Origin: Eurosta solidaginis | Taxonomy: Eukaryota > Arthropoda > Insecta > Diptera > Tephritidae | Reading direction: 5' to 3' | Assembly (NCBI RefSeq): GCF_040869045.1 | Contig: NC_090319.1 | Span: forward strand, 345,568,302 to 345,632,301 | DNA: 64,000 nucleotides | Shown: positions 53,671 through 64,000 of the stretch, in pieces | Position numbering within the stretch: position 1 is the stretch's first letter | Layout of the letters: the number at the start of each line of letters is the position of its first letter | Notes under the pieces: model-generated | Databases searched by the model: none | What the model was told of the DNA's origin: nothing | The model's input: the letters and a program-made list of their open reading frames with translations, nothing else | Translations under genes and position numbers: made by a program

Positions 53671-54723
53671 AGGGCTGTCATGGAATCCAAGTCGGTTTTG
53701 CGTTTTGTCGGAATTACAAACCAATATTGATTTCAATTGGTGTCATAAAACCGTATTGGTTTTGCTCTTTTCGAATGTAAATAAAAGCGATGTTCGAATC
53801 AGCTGTTTTGCGATGCACCGGCAATTTTGATGTTAATTTTTTTGGCAAAATTTTATAAAATAGTTGTTTTGTGCAATTAAACAGAAATATATCTAGAAAT
53901 ATATATATATAGAAATAAAAAAAATTATTGAAATCAAAATGGCATCAGCAGTTGTAGCAGTTATATTATGGAATTTATATTTGGAAGAAGAAAGTTGCGA
54001 GAGGGTCAAAAGGAAAATTTTGAGAGATCGCAGCAATCCGTTTGAGTTGCCAGAGACAGCGTAATTAAAAAAATGTCTTAATGTGGGTTTCTAAATATTT
54101 ATAGTGTATTTGCAGTTACATTGAATAATATTGCATAAACAAAGAGGCTTTCCGAATGGTATTGGACACCATTGAAAGATGCTTAACCCGCTCGAAAGTT
54201 CTGCCAGTGCTGCAACAACTAGCAGCTACATTACGATTTTTAGCTGAAGGATCCTATCAAAGATCAGTTAGCAAAGATTCTAGCATGAGTGTAGGTAGAA
54301 GCACGTTGTCAACGATTTTAGATGATGTGCTTCGTGAAGCCCTTCGCAATATCTGGATGTTTCTCCATAAATTCAGTCAAAATACTGTTTTGCATTGAAA
54401 TTTTATGTTTTCCCCTATTAAGAATGAAAATATATGTAAATTTACATTTATTTTTATAAAATAAACCTTTATTTACTTACATTTTTAGAAAATACTCAAC
54501 TGCAATAGAAATACAACTAGGAAAAAATTAAATCCAACAGCATTTAACTGATTGGATTGTTTCCGATAGCAAAACCGATATTATCGGATTCTGTGACACC
54601 TAAAACCGACACTAATTCCGATTCGAACATTAAACCGATAACATTGGATTTGATGACACCAAAGTAATTATTTTGTCGTTTTTAAATCCGATTCCGACAA
54701 CAATTGGATTCCATGACAGCCCT
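53671..54723 (+). mobile_element. Harbinger/PIF-like element, non-autonomous
   Basis: 1053 bp with inverted ends AGGGCTGTCATGGAATCCAA and TTGGATTCCATGACAGCCCT. It has further internal CCGAT/ATCGG-type repeats. Flanks TCA and TGA do not give a clean 3-bp duplication. Inside is a fragment of a Harbinger-like transposase. It interrupts the LINE reading ...LKDCENI/DLVSSKKNCFYI. Confidence 0.8.
53941..54398 (+). pseudogene. Harbinger-like transposase N-terminal remnant
   Basis: ATG at 53941; FELPETA followed by a GTAATT...TTTGCAG intron (about 54063-54113); then NKEAFRMVLDTIERCL and QQLAATLRFLAEGSYQRSV...STLSTILDDVL, the HARBI1-type N-terminal helix region. An in-frame TAA lies just after the acceptor and the DDE catalytic half is missing. 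Confidence 0.75.
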
Positions 54724-57434
54724 GAATATTTTCACAGTCTTTCAAATCAGAAGGTAACTCATTGTACATTTTATACACTAAATATTCAAGAGACCTTTTG
54801 GCGAACTCAGTTCTTATTCTAGGCAGTCTTATATTATTGCAATTTCTAGTTCCATAATTGTGGATTTCATGATTATAATGTATTTTACTACTCAGGTAAT
54901 TCGGTAACATTCCTAACCTAAGTTGGTGTATAAATTTCAATGTGAAATAACTAACTGACTGTTTAATACTAAGCCAGTTTAATCTATTGAGCAATACAAT
55001 TTTTGGCTTTCTTGGAGAACATTTTAAAATAAATCGTATTGCCTTGTTTTGCTGTATTTGAAGTTTCTTAATATATATATTATTACTTAATAGCAGAATA
55101 GTAGGACAATAAATAAAGTGTGGTTCAATAATTGAACGATATACCAATATTTTATGACTTTGACTGATATGTTTACATCTTCTATACATGAAGCCTATTT
55201 TCTGTGCAATTTTCCTTTCCAGATAAGTTACATGCTCTCCAAAATTTAGATTATCATCAATCAAAACTCCTAAATACTTAATTTTGTCTACTCTTTGGAT
55301 TTCCATGTTTTTTACCTTCGGCGTAATATTATTTAAACTATTGTTACCTATGATATTAGTGTTTCTACAAAATATCATGAACTTAGTTTTTTCGACATTT
55401 AATTTCAGTTTTCTAAGGCATAACCATTTGTATAGCGAGTCCAGGTCTTCTTGTACTTTTAGTATGGCACATTCTGCATATTTTTCACTTATGATAAGCA
55501 ATGCATCATCCGCAAATAGACGTATTTTACAATATTTTAAGCATCTTTTTATATCATTGATATACAATGTAAACAATATTGGCGCAAGACCGAGCCTTGT
55601 GGTAAACCAATGTTAACATCCACCACTGATGAAACCTCCTTTCCAATTATCGTTCTCTGTTTTCTGTCACCCAAATAACTCCGGAACCATTCCAACGCCT
55701 TTCCTCTTATACCAATTTTAAACATAACGTCCAATAGCTCAGATCTATCGACAGTTTCAAAAGCCCGTTTTAAATCCAAGAAGACAGACACCGTAAACTT
55801 TTCGTCCGCCATGTCTTCTTTCCAATCTGCAATTACCATATTCAACGCTGTTTCAAAAGAATGGCTCTTCCCGAATCCCGATTGTTCTGGGATAATCACA
55901 TTGTGCTTCTCTAAGTATGCCACAAGTTGATCCTTCACCTCTGTCTCCATAATTTTTTCATCTGTAGGTAACGTGTTAATTGGACGTAGTTCCTCAGGTT
56001 TCATTGTATTTTTTACTTTTTCCACAGGTATTATTGTTGAAATTTTCCAGTAACTAGGTACAATACCGCTGTTTAAGGATTCGTTAATTATATCTTTGTA
56101 GAAATTAGCAGTATATGTCATTGCATCTTTAACGACACCCTCCGATAACAGCTTGTCGCCGCCATATTTGCTTTTAAGTGATTTTGTGATAATAATAATA
56201 TCGTCCACTACAATGTCAGTAAATTTAAATATTTCAAATGGATTACGATGATTTGCGCTTATTTCATCCCCATTTACAATTTTTTCGATGTTATCATTAA
56301 TTTCAACAATACTTTGTATAAAAAAGTTATTTAGGGCATTAGCTATATCATATTCATTTTCCAGGCATTCACCGTTAATTACAATTTTAGTGATATGTTT
56401 TTTAACATCATTAAGCTCGACGAGGTCTTTTAGCCACTTCCACATACGTTTCATATCGCCATTGTTATTATTTACTCTATCTTCCATGTATTTCTTTTTT
56501 TATAAATTATGGTTATTTTATATATTTTCTTAATGACGTTTTATTCGTCCCAAAATCCAGTATTTCGAGAAGTTTTATAAGATTCTATTTTTCTTTTATG
56601 CAGGTTTGTTAATTCTCGGTCGTACTACTTATTTCTTATCTGTATTTGGGTCCTCTTTATATAAGTCAGTGCTTGCAAAGCCTCAGTTAAAACTTCGTTC
56701 AGGGCTTTAGTTTTAGTTTCTACTCCGGAAATTGACATAAAGCTGAAATCGCATGTTCGTAGCAAAGTTAAAAGATTATCAGCACTATAGTATTCCCAAC
56801 ATGTAACAGTAGCATACCTTCTCATTTTACAAAGCTTTGTTGTTGGCACTTCGAAGTGGATTGTCTCATGGTCAGAAATGCGATGTTCACATATGTATGT
56901 ATATTCACTGCTTTAACTTTATCATTGTTACTGAATAGCAAATCAATTCTTGTAGACGAGTACTCTGTTATCCTCGTGTCGAAGTTTATCCTTTGTATCA
57001 TTGCCATTTGTGCAAATAAACTTGTTAGCTGGTTTGAGTATGTTGACGATACATTTACATTGATATTAAAATCACCAATTATTAAATTATTATCCGCCTC
57101 CTTGAGATGTTCAGTGATGATTTCATTTAGATAAGTAATAAAGGTGGAGTCACTGCTACTTGGTGAGTGATATAGTACACCGATTTTCCATTTTAACGCG
57201 CATTTGTTTATTTTTACAATAATGCACCACACATTCATGTTGATAGCTTTATTACAAACTATGCTAAATTGTATATTTCCATACACATACATGACAACAC
57301 CGCCAGTATGCCTACTTTGAGAGTCGCAACGAATGCATTTGTAGGACGGAATACTAAGTTCAGAATCCAAGATATGTTCTGTTCTACACGTTTCCGTACA
57401 TAACACAATGATGTTGATGCACTCGCATTCTTTT

Positions 57435-57861
57435 CCTGACAATGGGCTCCTGCTGAGGGCATCTACGTGCCCAAGACTAGTTCCGCTTCTATGGTGTATA
57501 GAATAGTCAAAGTTTTCCAATTCTAGTGCCCATCTGGCGATTCGGGGGTTAATTTGTTTTTTGTTTAAGGTCATAGTTAGTGAATTACAGTCCGTGATAA
57601 TTTTGAATGGCACACCCTCTAAATATATTCTGAATCTACGGAGGGCATAAATGATTGACAAAGTCTCCAGCTCGAAGCTATGATACCTGGACTCGGCTGG
57701 CGTAGTTGCCTTCGAAAAATATGCAATTGAATGGAACTTTCCATCATCCTGCTTTTGTAGTAGAACAGACCCAAAACCTAAGCTGCTTGCATCACAATGA
57801 AGTTGGGTTTCACGATGGCGATCATAAATCGCCAATAACGGTGCACTAACTAAGATTTCCT
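57435..57861 (-). pseudogene. Gypsy-type RNase H
   Basis: TQLHCDASSLGFG, YHSFELETLSIIYALRRFR, ITDCNSL and HVDALSRSP are RNase H landmarks. The frame then runs without a break into LINE endonuclease sequence. Confidence 0.85.
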
Positions 57862-57865
57862 TTAA

Positions 57866-60301
57866 CCCTAGAAGCCTAAACTATTTTAGTAATACATAAA
57901 GCATAAACATACGTCTCAGAGGCGTACATGTACTAATAATAACATCTGAGATAAATTCTGCTTAGTTATATAGTTTTTTTTTAATGAAGTTTTAGATCGG
58001 AATACAAACTATTAATAAAACACATTTTCTATAAAATAAAATTAATTCAAACATATTTATTATCACAAAAAATAACGAACATAAAAACCAGGTGCATAGA
58101 AAATAAAGTTAAACAATTTAGAATACAAAAAAAAAAACAGTTCATTATTCTACTAAAATGGTTTGTTTTACTTATTTGTAATGTAATCAGTCTTTGGATG
58201 ACTAGATATATATGTATATATAATTTAGGAGCAGTCTACACATACATCATGTTTGTGCTCACAACATATTGGTTTTTTGCACTTATATCACACTATTTTT
58301 GACATCCTCTTTTTTTGTAGGAGCAGAAACAACAATATTTTCGTTTTTTAGGTTCTGATTCTTCTGATTGAGAATTATCGTGTGTACTTGTATGATCGCC
58401 GAGAATTGTACCTATATTGTCTCGCACAGACCTGATCAAAGTTGGGCCTTGAAGCCTTTCTTCCATCCATGGTTTCATCAAATCTGTAGATAGTTGCTTC
58501 ATGTATTCTCTGCGATTCAAAGGCTTTTGATTATTTGCCGCCATGTTGTGACTATAAATTATAGCACTGTTTACAAATGACATGTTCAGAATGCCGTAAA
58601 ATACAGCCATTGGCCATCTATTTGTCTTACGGCTGCATGACATTGACGAACACATCTGATCAAATGAATCTACCCCTCCTTTTGTTTGGTTGTAGAAATG
58701 AATCATGTCTGGTTTTCTACTTGAATGATTAATTATTGCGTCTTCATCACAAGAGGACAATAAGTAAACCATCTTTGAGGGCTTTGGCTTATAAGACACC
58801 AGTGTCAGTGGCCCATCAAAGCAAAACATAGAAGTACCAGCAGATCGGGATCTTGAATTTTTTAATTTTTCAGGTATTTCTCTCTTATTAGAACGTATTG
58901 TGCCAACGATAGTCAATTTGTAAGGCGGTTGAAGAAGATTTTTAGCCAGGGGAACTGATGTGAACCAGTTATCACATGTTATGCTCCTATTAGAACCATG
59001 AATGGTTTTCGACAATTTTTTTACATAAAATTCACCAAGTGGAATGCCTCCACTATTTGTGGTTCTTCCAGTATATGGATCCGCATCAATCATGTACTTG
59101 GACGTTGCGTCGCACATCATCGGAAACTTGATTCCATACTTGCTGGGCTTATTCGGAATGTAAATCCGGAAGGGGCATCTTCCTCTAAACCCTAGTAACT
59201 GCTCATCAATTGTTACTTCCGATCCAGGAATGTAATTGTTTCGGCATTGCTTTATAAACATTTCCCAAACATTTCTAGCTGGAACGAATGCGTCATTTGG
59301 TCGAAGCATCGGACGCAAGGCTTTATCGTCCATTCTTAGGCATCTAGATAAAAACTCAAATCTTTCTTTACTCATTACTGAAACGTACCGTGTGCCAGAA
59401 AAAGTAGAATCAAACAATTCGTCTGTTGAAAGGTGGTTATCCTTCATGACAGCAGTCAGAGTTAGAATGCCTATAAATGCACGAATCTCTAAGTATTGAG
59501 TGTCTTTATAAGTCGCTGTTGTTTTTGATATATTTTGTCTTTTAGTTATCATTTCGACATTGGTCCATTTAACAATTTCATTTAAAATTTCATCTGTTAT
59601 GAAGAGATTGAAAATATGCGTGGGATCAAATATATTTTTGCATGCGCTTGCTGGACCCCGAGATGCGCGAACTATATTCATTGCTTTTGTTCTATGAGAT
59701 AATGTGGCCCTACTGGTTGACCAAATATGCCCATTCTTACCACGAATAATTTTGTCAGAAATATGATGTATTCGTTCGGAACTGAAAGTAACTGAAACGT
59801 CGGCAGCATCGATATCTTCTTCAGTGCAGGAATTTACTTGTGTATCCTCACTATCACAGCTGTTTTCATTATTGTTTTCAACATTCTGGAGACAGTTCTC
59901 CTCTCCTTCTTCTTCTGAAGCTGAATCGTCTGCAGTTATGTTATCTTCTTCGCATAGGATGGCAAAAATATCGTCAACGTTCAATTTATTATATCGTGAC
60001 ATATTCACAAGTTCTATAAGATATGTACATACAGAAATAATGAGCATAAAACACCCAAATATTAATATATCCAATCGTGATGAAAACTTACATAAAGCCT
60101 AAACATACGTCTCGTAGGCGTGTTATACGTGAAAAACTCAAAAATGGTTAAGTTTGAATCAGCGAAAAGTGCGCGCTCAGCAAGCATCAACCGACTACTG
60201 ACTTGACGAAAAAGCACGAGGTGTTAACTTAAACAGTTTAAAAAAGAAAGAGAGTTTTAAAATCAATGTACGCCTCGCAGGCGTAGGTTAGGCTTCTAGG
60301 G
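57866..60301 (-). mobile_element. piggyBac-type DNA transposon, nearly complete
   Basis: 2436 bp, TTAA on both sides (57862-57865 and 60302-60305). Inverted ends are CCCTAGAAGCCTAA(A)C. Three 17-bp palindromes TACGYCTCNNNRGGCGTA lie near the ends (about 57911, 60105 and 60269). It encodes one transposase. It is inserted in the gypsy-type RT/RNase H frame. Confidence 0.93.
58293..60002 (-). CDS. piggyBac-type transposase (DDE_Tnp_1_7), C-terminal finger disrupted
   Basis: 569 codons from the ATG at 60002; the frame is open further upstream but only from a TTG. The acidic N-terminus is followed by the catalytic domain with three Asp in VTIDEQLLGFRG, ITCDNWFTS and GGVDSFDQM, all intact. The C-terminal cysteine-rich domain starts (YCCFCSYKKRG) but stops at 58293. 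The remaining Cys/His pairs (KCKKPICCEHKHDVCVDC) lie at 58284-58228 in another frame, after a T7 run (58310-58316) and a TGA. Loss of the finger would weaken end binding. A homopolymer assembly error could explain the shift. Confidence 0.88.
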   Translation of the reverse strand: MSRYNKLNVDDIFAILCEEDNITADDSASEEEGEENCLQNVENNNENSCDSEDTQVNSCTEEDIDAADVSVTFSSERIHHISDKIIRGKNGHIWSTSRATLSHRTKAMNIVRASRGPASACKNIFDPTHIFNLFITDEILNEIVKWTNVEMITKRQNISKTTATYKDTQYLEIRAFIGILTLTAVMKDNHLSTDELFDSTFSGTRYVSVMSKERFEFLSRCLRMDDKALRPMLRPNDAFVPARNVWEMFIKQCRNNYIPGSEVTIDEQLLGFRGRCPFRIYIPNKPSKYGIKFPMMCDATSKYMIDADPYTGRTTNSGGIPLGEFYVKKLSKTIHGSNRSITCDNWFTSVPLAKNLLQPPYKLTIVGTIRSNKREIPEKLKNSRSRSAGTSMFCFDGPLTLVSYKPKPSKMVYLLSSCDEDAIINHSSRKPDMIHFYNQTKGGVDSFDQMCSSMSCSRKTNRWPMAVFYGILNMSFVNSAIIYSHNMAANNQKPLNRREYMKQLSTDLMKPWMEERLQGPTLIRSVRDNIGTILGDHTSTHDNSQSEESEPKKRKYCCFCSYKKRGCQK

Positions 60302-60305
60302 TTAA

Positions 60306-60721
60306 ATCCTTAAAGGCTTTTAAACAGTATTCCGAAAAACTGAATTCGGCATCTTTGCGTAATAAGTCCAAAAGTGGCTTTGCGATCTTCGAAAAAGATG
60401 GCACAAATTTTCGGAAGTATGAAAAGAATGCGATGCAGGAACGAAGCTCTTTTTGATTCCTAGGGATTGGATTGTTCGCAATTGCTTTAATGTGGGACTC
60501 TGAAGGTCGTATTCCCGATGAGGTATCCCGATAACCTAAGTATTCAACTATGTTGTAACAAAACTTGCACTTTCTAAGCTTTACCTCTAGATTTTTCTCA
60601 TAAATTCTCCTCAGTACTTACCTAAGGGTTTCGATATGGCTTTCAAGGTCACGGGAAGCGATTAATATGTCATCAATGTAAACGCAGATTTCCTTAGCAT
60701 AGATCAGATCCTGAAAGATAT
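60306..60721 (-). pseudogene. Gypsy-type RT, C-terminal part
   Basis: VYIDDILIAS carries the active-site YIDD. A TAA follows ETLR at 60620-60618, then VEYLGY and FFSYFRKFVPSFSKIAKPL continue in frame up to the TTAA where piggyBac inserted. Confidence 0.8.
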
Positions 60722-61335
60722 TGTTACGAATATTAGCAAAACTAAGGGGTGCTGCTATCTCTAAGCCGATGCTAAGCAGTGACGTGAATTCACATCAATA
60801 ATTCAATCATTATGTATCTACATAAACGAAACAATAATTGCGTCTACACATATGTACCATGTACGTATACGAGCAGCGGAGAATCAAAGCACAAACACAA
60901 GCATATATCTGAGATACTCCTGAAAGTATGCAATGAGAGAAGATATAAAATCGTGCAATTGTAGTTACAGCTGAGAAGTTTGAGAGCTGATGGACTAGAA
61001 GATTCTGGAAATGGAAGCGCCTAGAAGATGCAACGTTGAAATCAGAGAGTATAAAAGGCAGCAAATGTAGAGGCGCTGGAATTCAGTTTGAGTTGAGCTA
61101 TCAAGCAGTTATTGATTAAGCACGCAGTCTGGCGGGCAATAGTAGAGTTTCATTTGAGCTATCAATCAGTTTGGTTATTACGCCAGCTGGTTGCAAAGTA
61201 TAAGTGTTATTGTGAAGTACTTTAATAAAGGCAATTTTTCCATTATTCAATATTGGAGTTATTTATTCAACAGTTTAGCGATACGAACGTTGGCAGAAGA
61301 TTGCAAATAAGGGGAATTGCAGTAAATTCGTTACA
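60722..61335 (+). repeat. 5' LTR of family A copy 3
   Basis: TGTTACGAATATTAGC...CGTTACA with a clear TATA box GTATAAAAGGCAGC near 61050 and AATAAAGGCAATTTT near the end. Confidence 0.88.
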
Positions 61336-61394
61336 ATTGGTGTCAGAAGAGGAATTGTTGAATAAATTCCAGAGTTACGGAGCACAACAAGGAC

Positions 61395-62075
61395 ATGGCG
61401 AAGTTAAGTGAATTAAGGATGCAGCAACTGAAAGAGGAGTTGGAAGCCCGTGGATTGAATACAACCGGCAATAAACTCGAACTTCAGGCAAGACTACGAC
61501 AGGCAATGGAATTAGAAGGAATTGACGTGGAAGAGTATGCCTTTCATCTTGATGGCGAGGAAACAACAAAAATGGAAGAGACAGTTATGCAGACAGTTAC
61601 GAGCACGGACTTGAACATGATTTTGGCTGCAATATCTGCTCAAACATCGACAGTGGCTTCTCAACTGGAATCGCAAGAAACACGTTTAACATCCAAGATG
61701 GAAGCACAGGAGACACGTATAACATCCAAGATGGAAGAACAGAAGACACGTATTGCAGAAATGTCGTCAGAAATAACATCGAAGATTGAAGCACAAGAAA
61801 CGCGTATTTCAGAAATGTTGACACAGATTACATCTAAGATGGAAGCACAAGAGAAGCGCTTATCATTGCAGGTGGCACAAATATCTTCGCAGTCAGAAGC
61901 ACAGAATGCAAAAATTGTACAGCTCGAGGACAAAATGGATGCCGAGATAGAAGCTTTGAGAGGTCGTATACAGGAGTTGCAAATAAATCTCCCAACTGTT
62001 TCAGCAAGCAATCCGAAGGTAAAGACACCATCCTTTGACGGTTCTGTTCCTTTCCAGGTCTTTAAGCTAGTTTGA
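61395..62075 (+). pseudogene. Family A copy 3 gag N-terminal part
   Basis: ATG at 61395, SAP-like start and coiled coil. The frame passes the place where copy 2 has its TAA (here Ser) but ends at 62075 because of a small deletion at the KLQFEK position. Confidence 0.8.
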
Positions 62076-62088
62076 GAAGACCGCAGCA

Positions 62089-63308
62089 GTGAACAACTGG
62101 AATGTGGAAGATAAAGTTGCCGCACTCTTCGTATCATTGAAAGGACCAGCTGCCGAAATCTTAGAGACTATTCCAGAGTACGAACGGAACAGTTATGACG
62201 CATTGATGGCTGCTGTAGAACAGCGATACGGAAGCGAACACAGGAAACAGTTATTTCAAATAGAATTGCAAAACCGTTACCAAAAAGCTAATGAGACTTT
62301 GCTTCGGATGTTGAAAGGCTAGCACATTTAGCGAATGCGGACGCACGCGTGGAATACACTGAAAGGGTAAAGATTCAGAGCTTTATAAATGGCATACGGG
62401 ACGTCGAAAAAAAGCGAGCTACATACGCAAACCCAAAGCCAGCATTCGCAGAAACGGTGTCACAAGCTCTGATTCAGGAAACAGCGTCGCTTCTGGGTAA
62501 GCCAGTTTTCAAAGCACGCCGTGTGGAAGTAGAAAGGCCAGAGTGGGTAGACGCAATATTGGAGGCGTTGAAAGGATCGCAAAAGCGGAGTGAAAAAGTT
62601 ATCAAATGCGGGAAGTCTGGTCACATTGCACGTCATTGCGATCTTGGTCCTAATAGTTCCAACAATGTGGGTGGTCGTAAATGCAAAGCTGGAGGAGATG
62701 AGCAAGAGCGAGTAAGATGTAGAGATCGAGAGCTAGATCCAGCTATTGAATGTCCTGTGATATCTGTGTCGCAAATTGGAAGGAAATCAAGCAGTCTTAC
62801 CGTCAGAGGGAATGTGGATGGCAAGGAGCGTGTACTGGCTGTAGATACGGGCGCATCTCATTCCTTGATTCGATCTGATTTAGTCAACAGGAGAGTAAAA
62901 CCGTTACCTGGAGCAAGGTTGCGTACGGTCACTGGCGAGCATAACCAACTTCAGGGAGAAGTGATATGTGAAGTCTTGATTGGAAAGGTCACGGTTCTAC
63001 ACAAATTCGTTGTGGCGAAGATCGTTGAGGAAGTCATATTGGGAGTGGACTTCTTGGTTGACCATGACATCAAAATCGATATGCAGAAAAGGGTGATGCG
63101 TTATAAGAACCAGGATATACCACTTAACTTCAGTTTGGAAAAAGGGTTCAGCAGTAAGCGAGTGCTGGTGGAGGAGATTCGACAGAGACCACGAAAGTCA
63201 AGGAAAGTAGATCGAGCAAAGGTTGATGGATCGAATGAGCCAAATAAAGCGAAATCAAAGGTACCTGCGAGAAAAGAAGCGATACGAACGTTGGCAGAAG
63301 ATTGCTAA
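62089..63308 (+). pseudogene. Family A copy 3 capsid, nucleocapsid and protease, frameshifted
   Basis: Two frames (to 62322, then 62349-63308) separated by a deletion near 62305. A 9-bp deletion between AAATGC repeats removed the first Cys of the zinc knuckle (KCGKSGHIARHC remains). The protease motif VDTGASHSLI is intact. The final residues are encoded by LTR sequence. Confidence 0.8.
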
Positions 63309-63340
63309 TAAGGGGAATTGCAGTAAATTTGTTACAATAT

Positions 63341-63592
63341 TATAAACGAATCTCTGAAAATTGGCTGGCGCATTTTTAAGCCCGAATGGCATTCTAAGAT
63401 ACTCAAATTGCTCGTGTGGCGTCACGAAAGAAGTCAGTGGGATAGAACTGTCCTCCATTGCTAGTTGATTAAACCCATCCTTTAAATCAAGAAGTGTAAA
63501 CCATTTTTTCCCTGACATATAATCATTGCAGTCTTCTAACAGGGGTAGTGGGAAATTATCCCTAATTGTTTTCTTATTGAGAGCCCTATAAT
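63341..63592 (-). pseudogene. Gypsy-type RT, N-terminal part
   Basis: DYRALNKKTIRDNFPLPLLE, FTLLDLKDGFNQL (first catalytic Asp) and MPFGLKNAPANFQR are classic gypsy RT boxes. The upstream end at 63592 meets a hAT-like terminus. Confidence 0.85.
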
Positions 63593-64000
63593 CAGGGCCG
63601 CAGAGAGAAAATCCGGGCCCGGGACTAAACAATTTACGGGCCCCCTATAAAAAATCCCCTAATACATTTGATTCATTTGATGGATTTCATCAAAAAAATT
63701 TTTTGCCACATCAACTAAATGATTTTTGGACTAAGAGCTGAAAATAAAATTAACACAGAATATTTACTATTTATACTATTTTATTGTAACGTAGAAATAA
63801 AATTCTCTTTTAACAGCCACATATTATTTCAAATAATCTTTTCTAGTTATTTGGTAACATTTTAATACTTTTCTGATAAATTTTTTGATGATTATAAATT
63901 TTAATTATTCAATATAGAAGGTTCGGATACCGTTTACAACTCAACTCTGTTTCAGTTGAAATTTTGCAATTTGGTATTACAGATTACAACTCAACCTGTC
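63593..64000 (+). mobile_element. Possible hAT-like terminus
   Basis: CAGGGCCGCAGAGAG at 63593 followed by CCGGGCCCGGGAC resembles hAT-family inverted ends. It abuts the gypsy-type RT frame abruptly. The other end and the 8-bp duplication are outside the window. Confidence 0.45.

Larger units (their letters stand above)
53520..57434 (-). mobile_element. Second LINE (CR1/Jockey-like), 5'-truncated, frameshifted
   Basis: Minus strand. Endonuclease part 57430-56840 (GGVVMYVYGNI, NNLIIGDFNINVN, RIDLLFSN). Linker. RT in two overlapping frames, 56487-55549 (LDLKRAFETVDRSEL, GLPQGSVL) and 55576-54668 (RLFADDALLI, KYLGVLIDD). The 3' tail near 53530-53560 is AT-rich. Frameshifts are near 56840 and 55590. 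The Harbinger-like element sits near its C-terminus. Confidence 0.8.
60722..63336 (+). mobile_element. LTR retrotransposon family A copy 3, pol and most of the 3' LTR deleted
   Basis: 5' LTR 60722-61335 (614 bp), PBS from 61338, gag and protease, then an abrupt jump at about 63271-63279 to the last 58 bp of the LTR (63279-63336). The target duplication ATAT survives (60718-60721 and 63337-63340), so the deletion is internal to the inserted copy. It interrupts the gypsy-type RT between FVYNI and the YIDD box. Confidence 0.9.
52775..63592 (-). mobile_element. Gypsy-type pol remnant, split by three insertions
   Basis: Minus-strand pieces read in order: RT N-part 63592-63341, RT C-part 60721-60306, RNase H 57861-57435, integrase 53515-52775. 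They are interrupted by family A copy 3, a piggyBac element and a LINE. No LTR of this element is visible, and a stop (TAA, 60620-60618) lies in the RT piece. It ends in integrase just before the expected catalytic Glu. Confidence 0.85.

Noticed and set aside
53668..54726. Clean 3-bp target duplication for the Harbinger-like element
   Set aside because: Flanks are TCA and TGA (or ATC and GAA), not identical.
1..64000. CRISPR arrays, tRNA or rRNA genes, prokaryotic operons
   Set aside because: None seen. The repeats present are transposon- or satellite-type and the genes are split by introns.

Overview
The window reads as nuclear DNA of a higher fly (Diptera), most likely a tephritid fruit fly or close relative. 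The reasons are AT-rich introns with canonical GT-AG junctions, a Trabid-type deubiquitinase gene and a clarin-like gene with fly-style exons, and a dense mix of Ty3/gypsy, copia, non-LTR, SINE-like, piggyBac, Harbinger and hAT-like elements. There are no bacterial features. The species assignment is inference.

Two host genes can be assembled from exons. On the minus strand, trabid (trbd) runs from the ATG at 23479 to the stop at 4444 in nine coding exons. The exon lengths sum to 2565 nt, which is 854 codons plus stop with all phases matching. Introns 6 (10.45 kb) and 8 (5.6 kb) are swollen by transposons and tandem repeats. On the plus strand, a four-transmembrane clarin-like gene lies at 44275-47221 in three exons, with a SINE-like element and a decayed LINE in its first intron.

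Layout from left to right: a partial minus-strand LTR element (1-1344); a SINE-like copy split by a LINE (1.5-3.1 kb); the trabid 3' end; in trabid intron 8 a minisatellite, a CTCF-type site and a pol-deleted LTR element (5953-9630); in intron 6 a SINE-like copy with target duplication, a long-spaced inverted repeat, a decayed LINE with a 2A-like motif, and three 360-bp tandem units abutting the exon 6 donor. Upstream of trabid, a long inverted-repeat (foldback-like) element is interrupted by a copia element (25679-38702, TSD CATCG), and that copia element is interrupted by an intact-looking 8.5-kb 412/mdg1-type element (27203-35703, TSD ATGC). Next comes a stretch of small palindromic repeats, then the clarin-like gene, LINE fragments and a MITE cluster (48.6-50.1 kb).

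The right end is a nest. A minus-strand gypsy-type pol (63592 down to 52775) has been cut by a third member of the first LTR family (60722-63336, TSD ATAT), a piggyBac element (57866-60301, TSD TTAA) and a second LINE (about 53.5-57.4 kb). That LINE carries a Harbinger-like element (53671-54723). A hAT-like end begins at 63593.

The strongest candidates for something not routinely described are in the 412-like element: a complete-looking -1 frameshift signal (slippery heptamer, 6-nt spacer, 9-bp stem), primer-binding-site copies tandemly embedded in its LTR ends, and a regular five-copy motif array in its leader.
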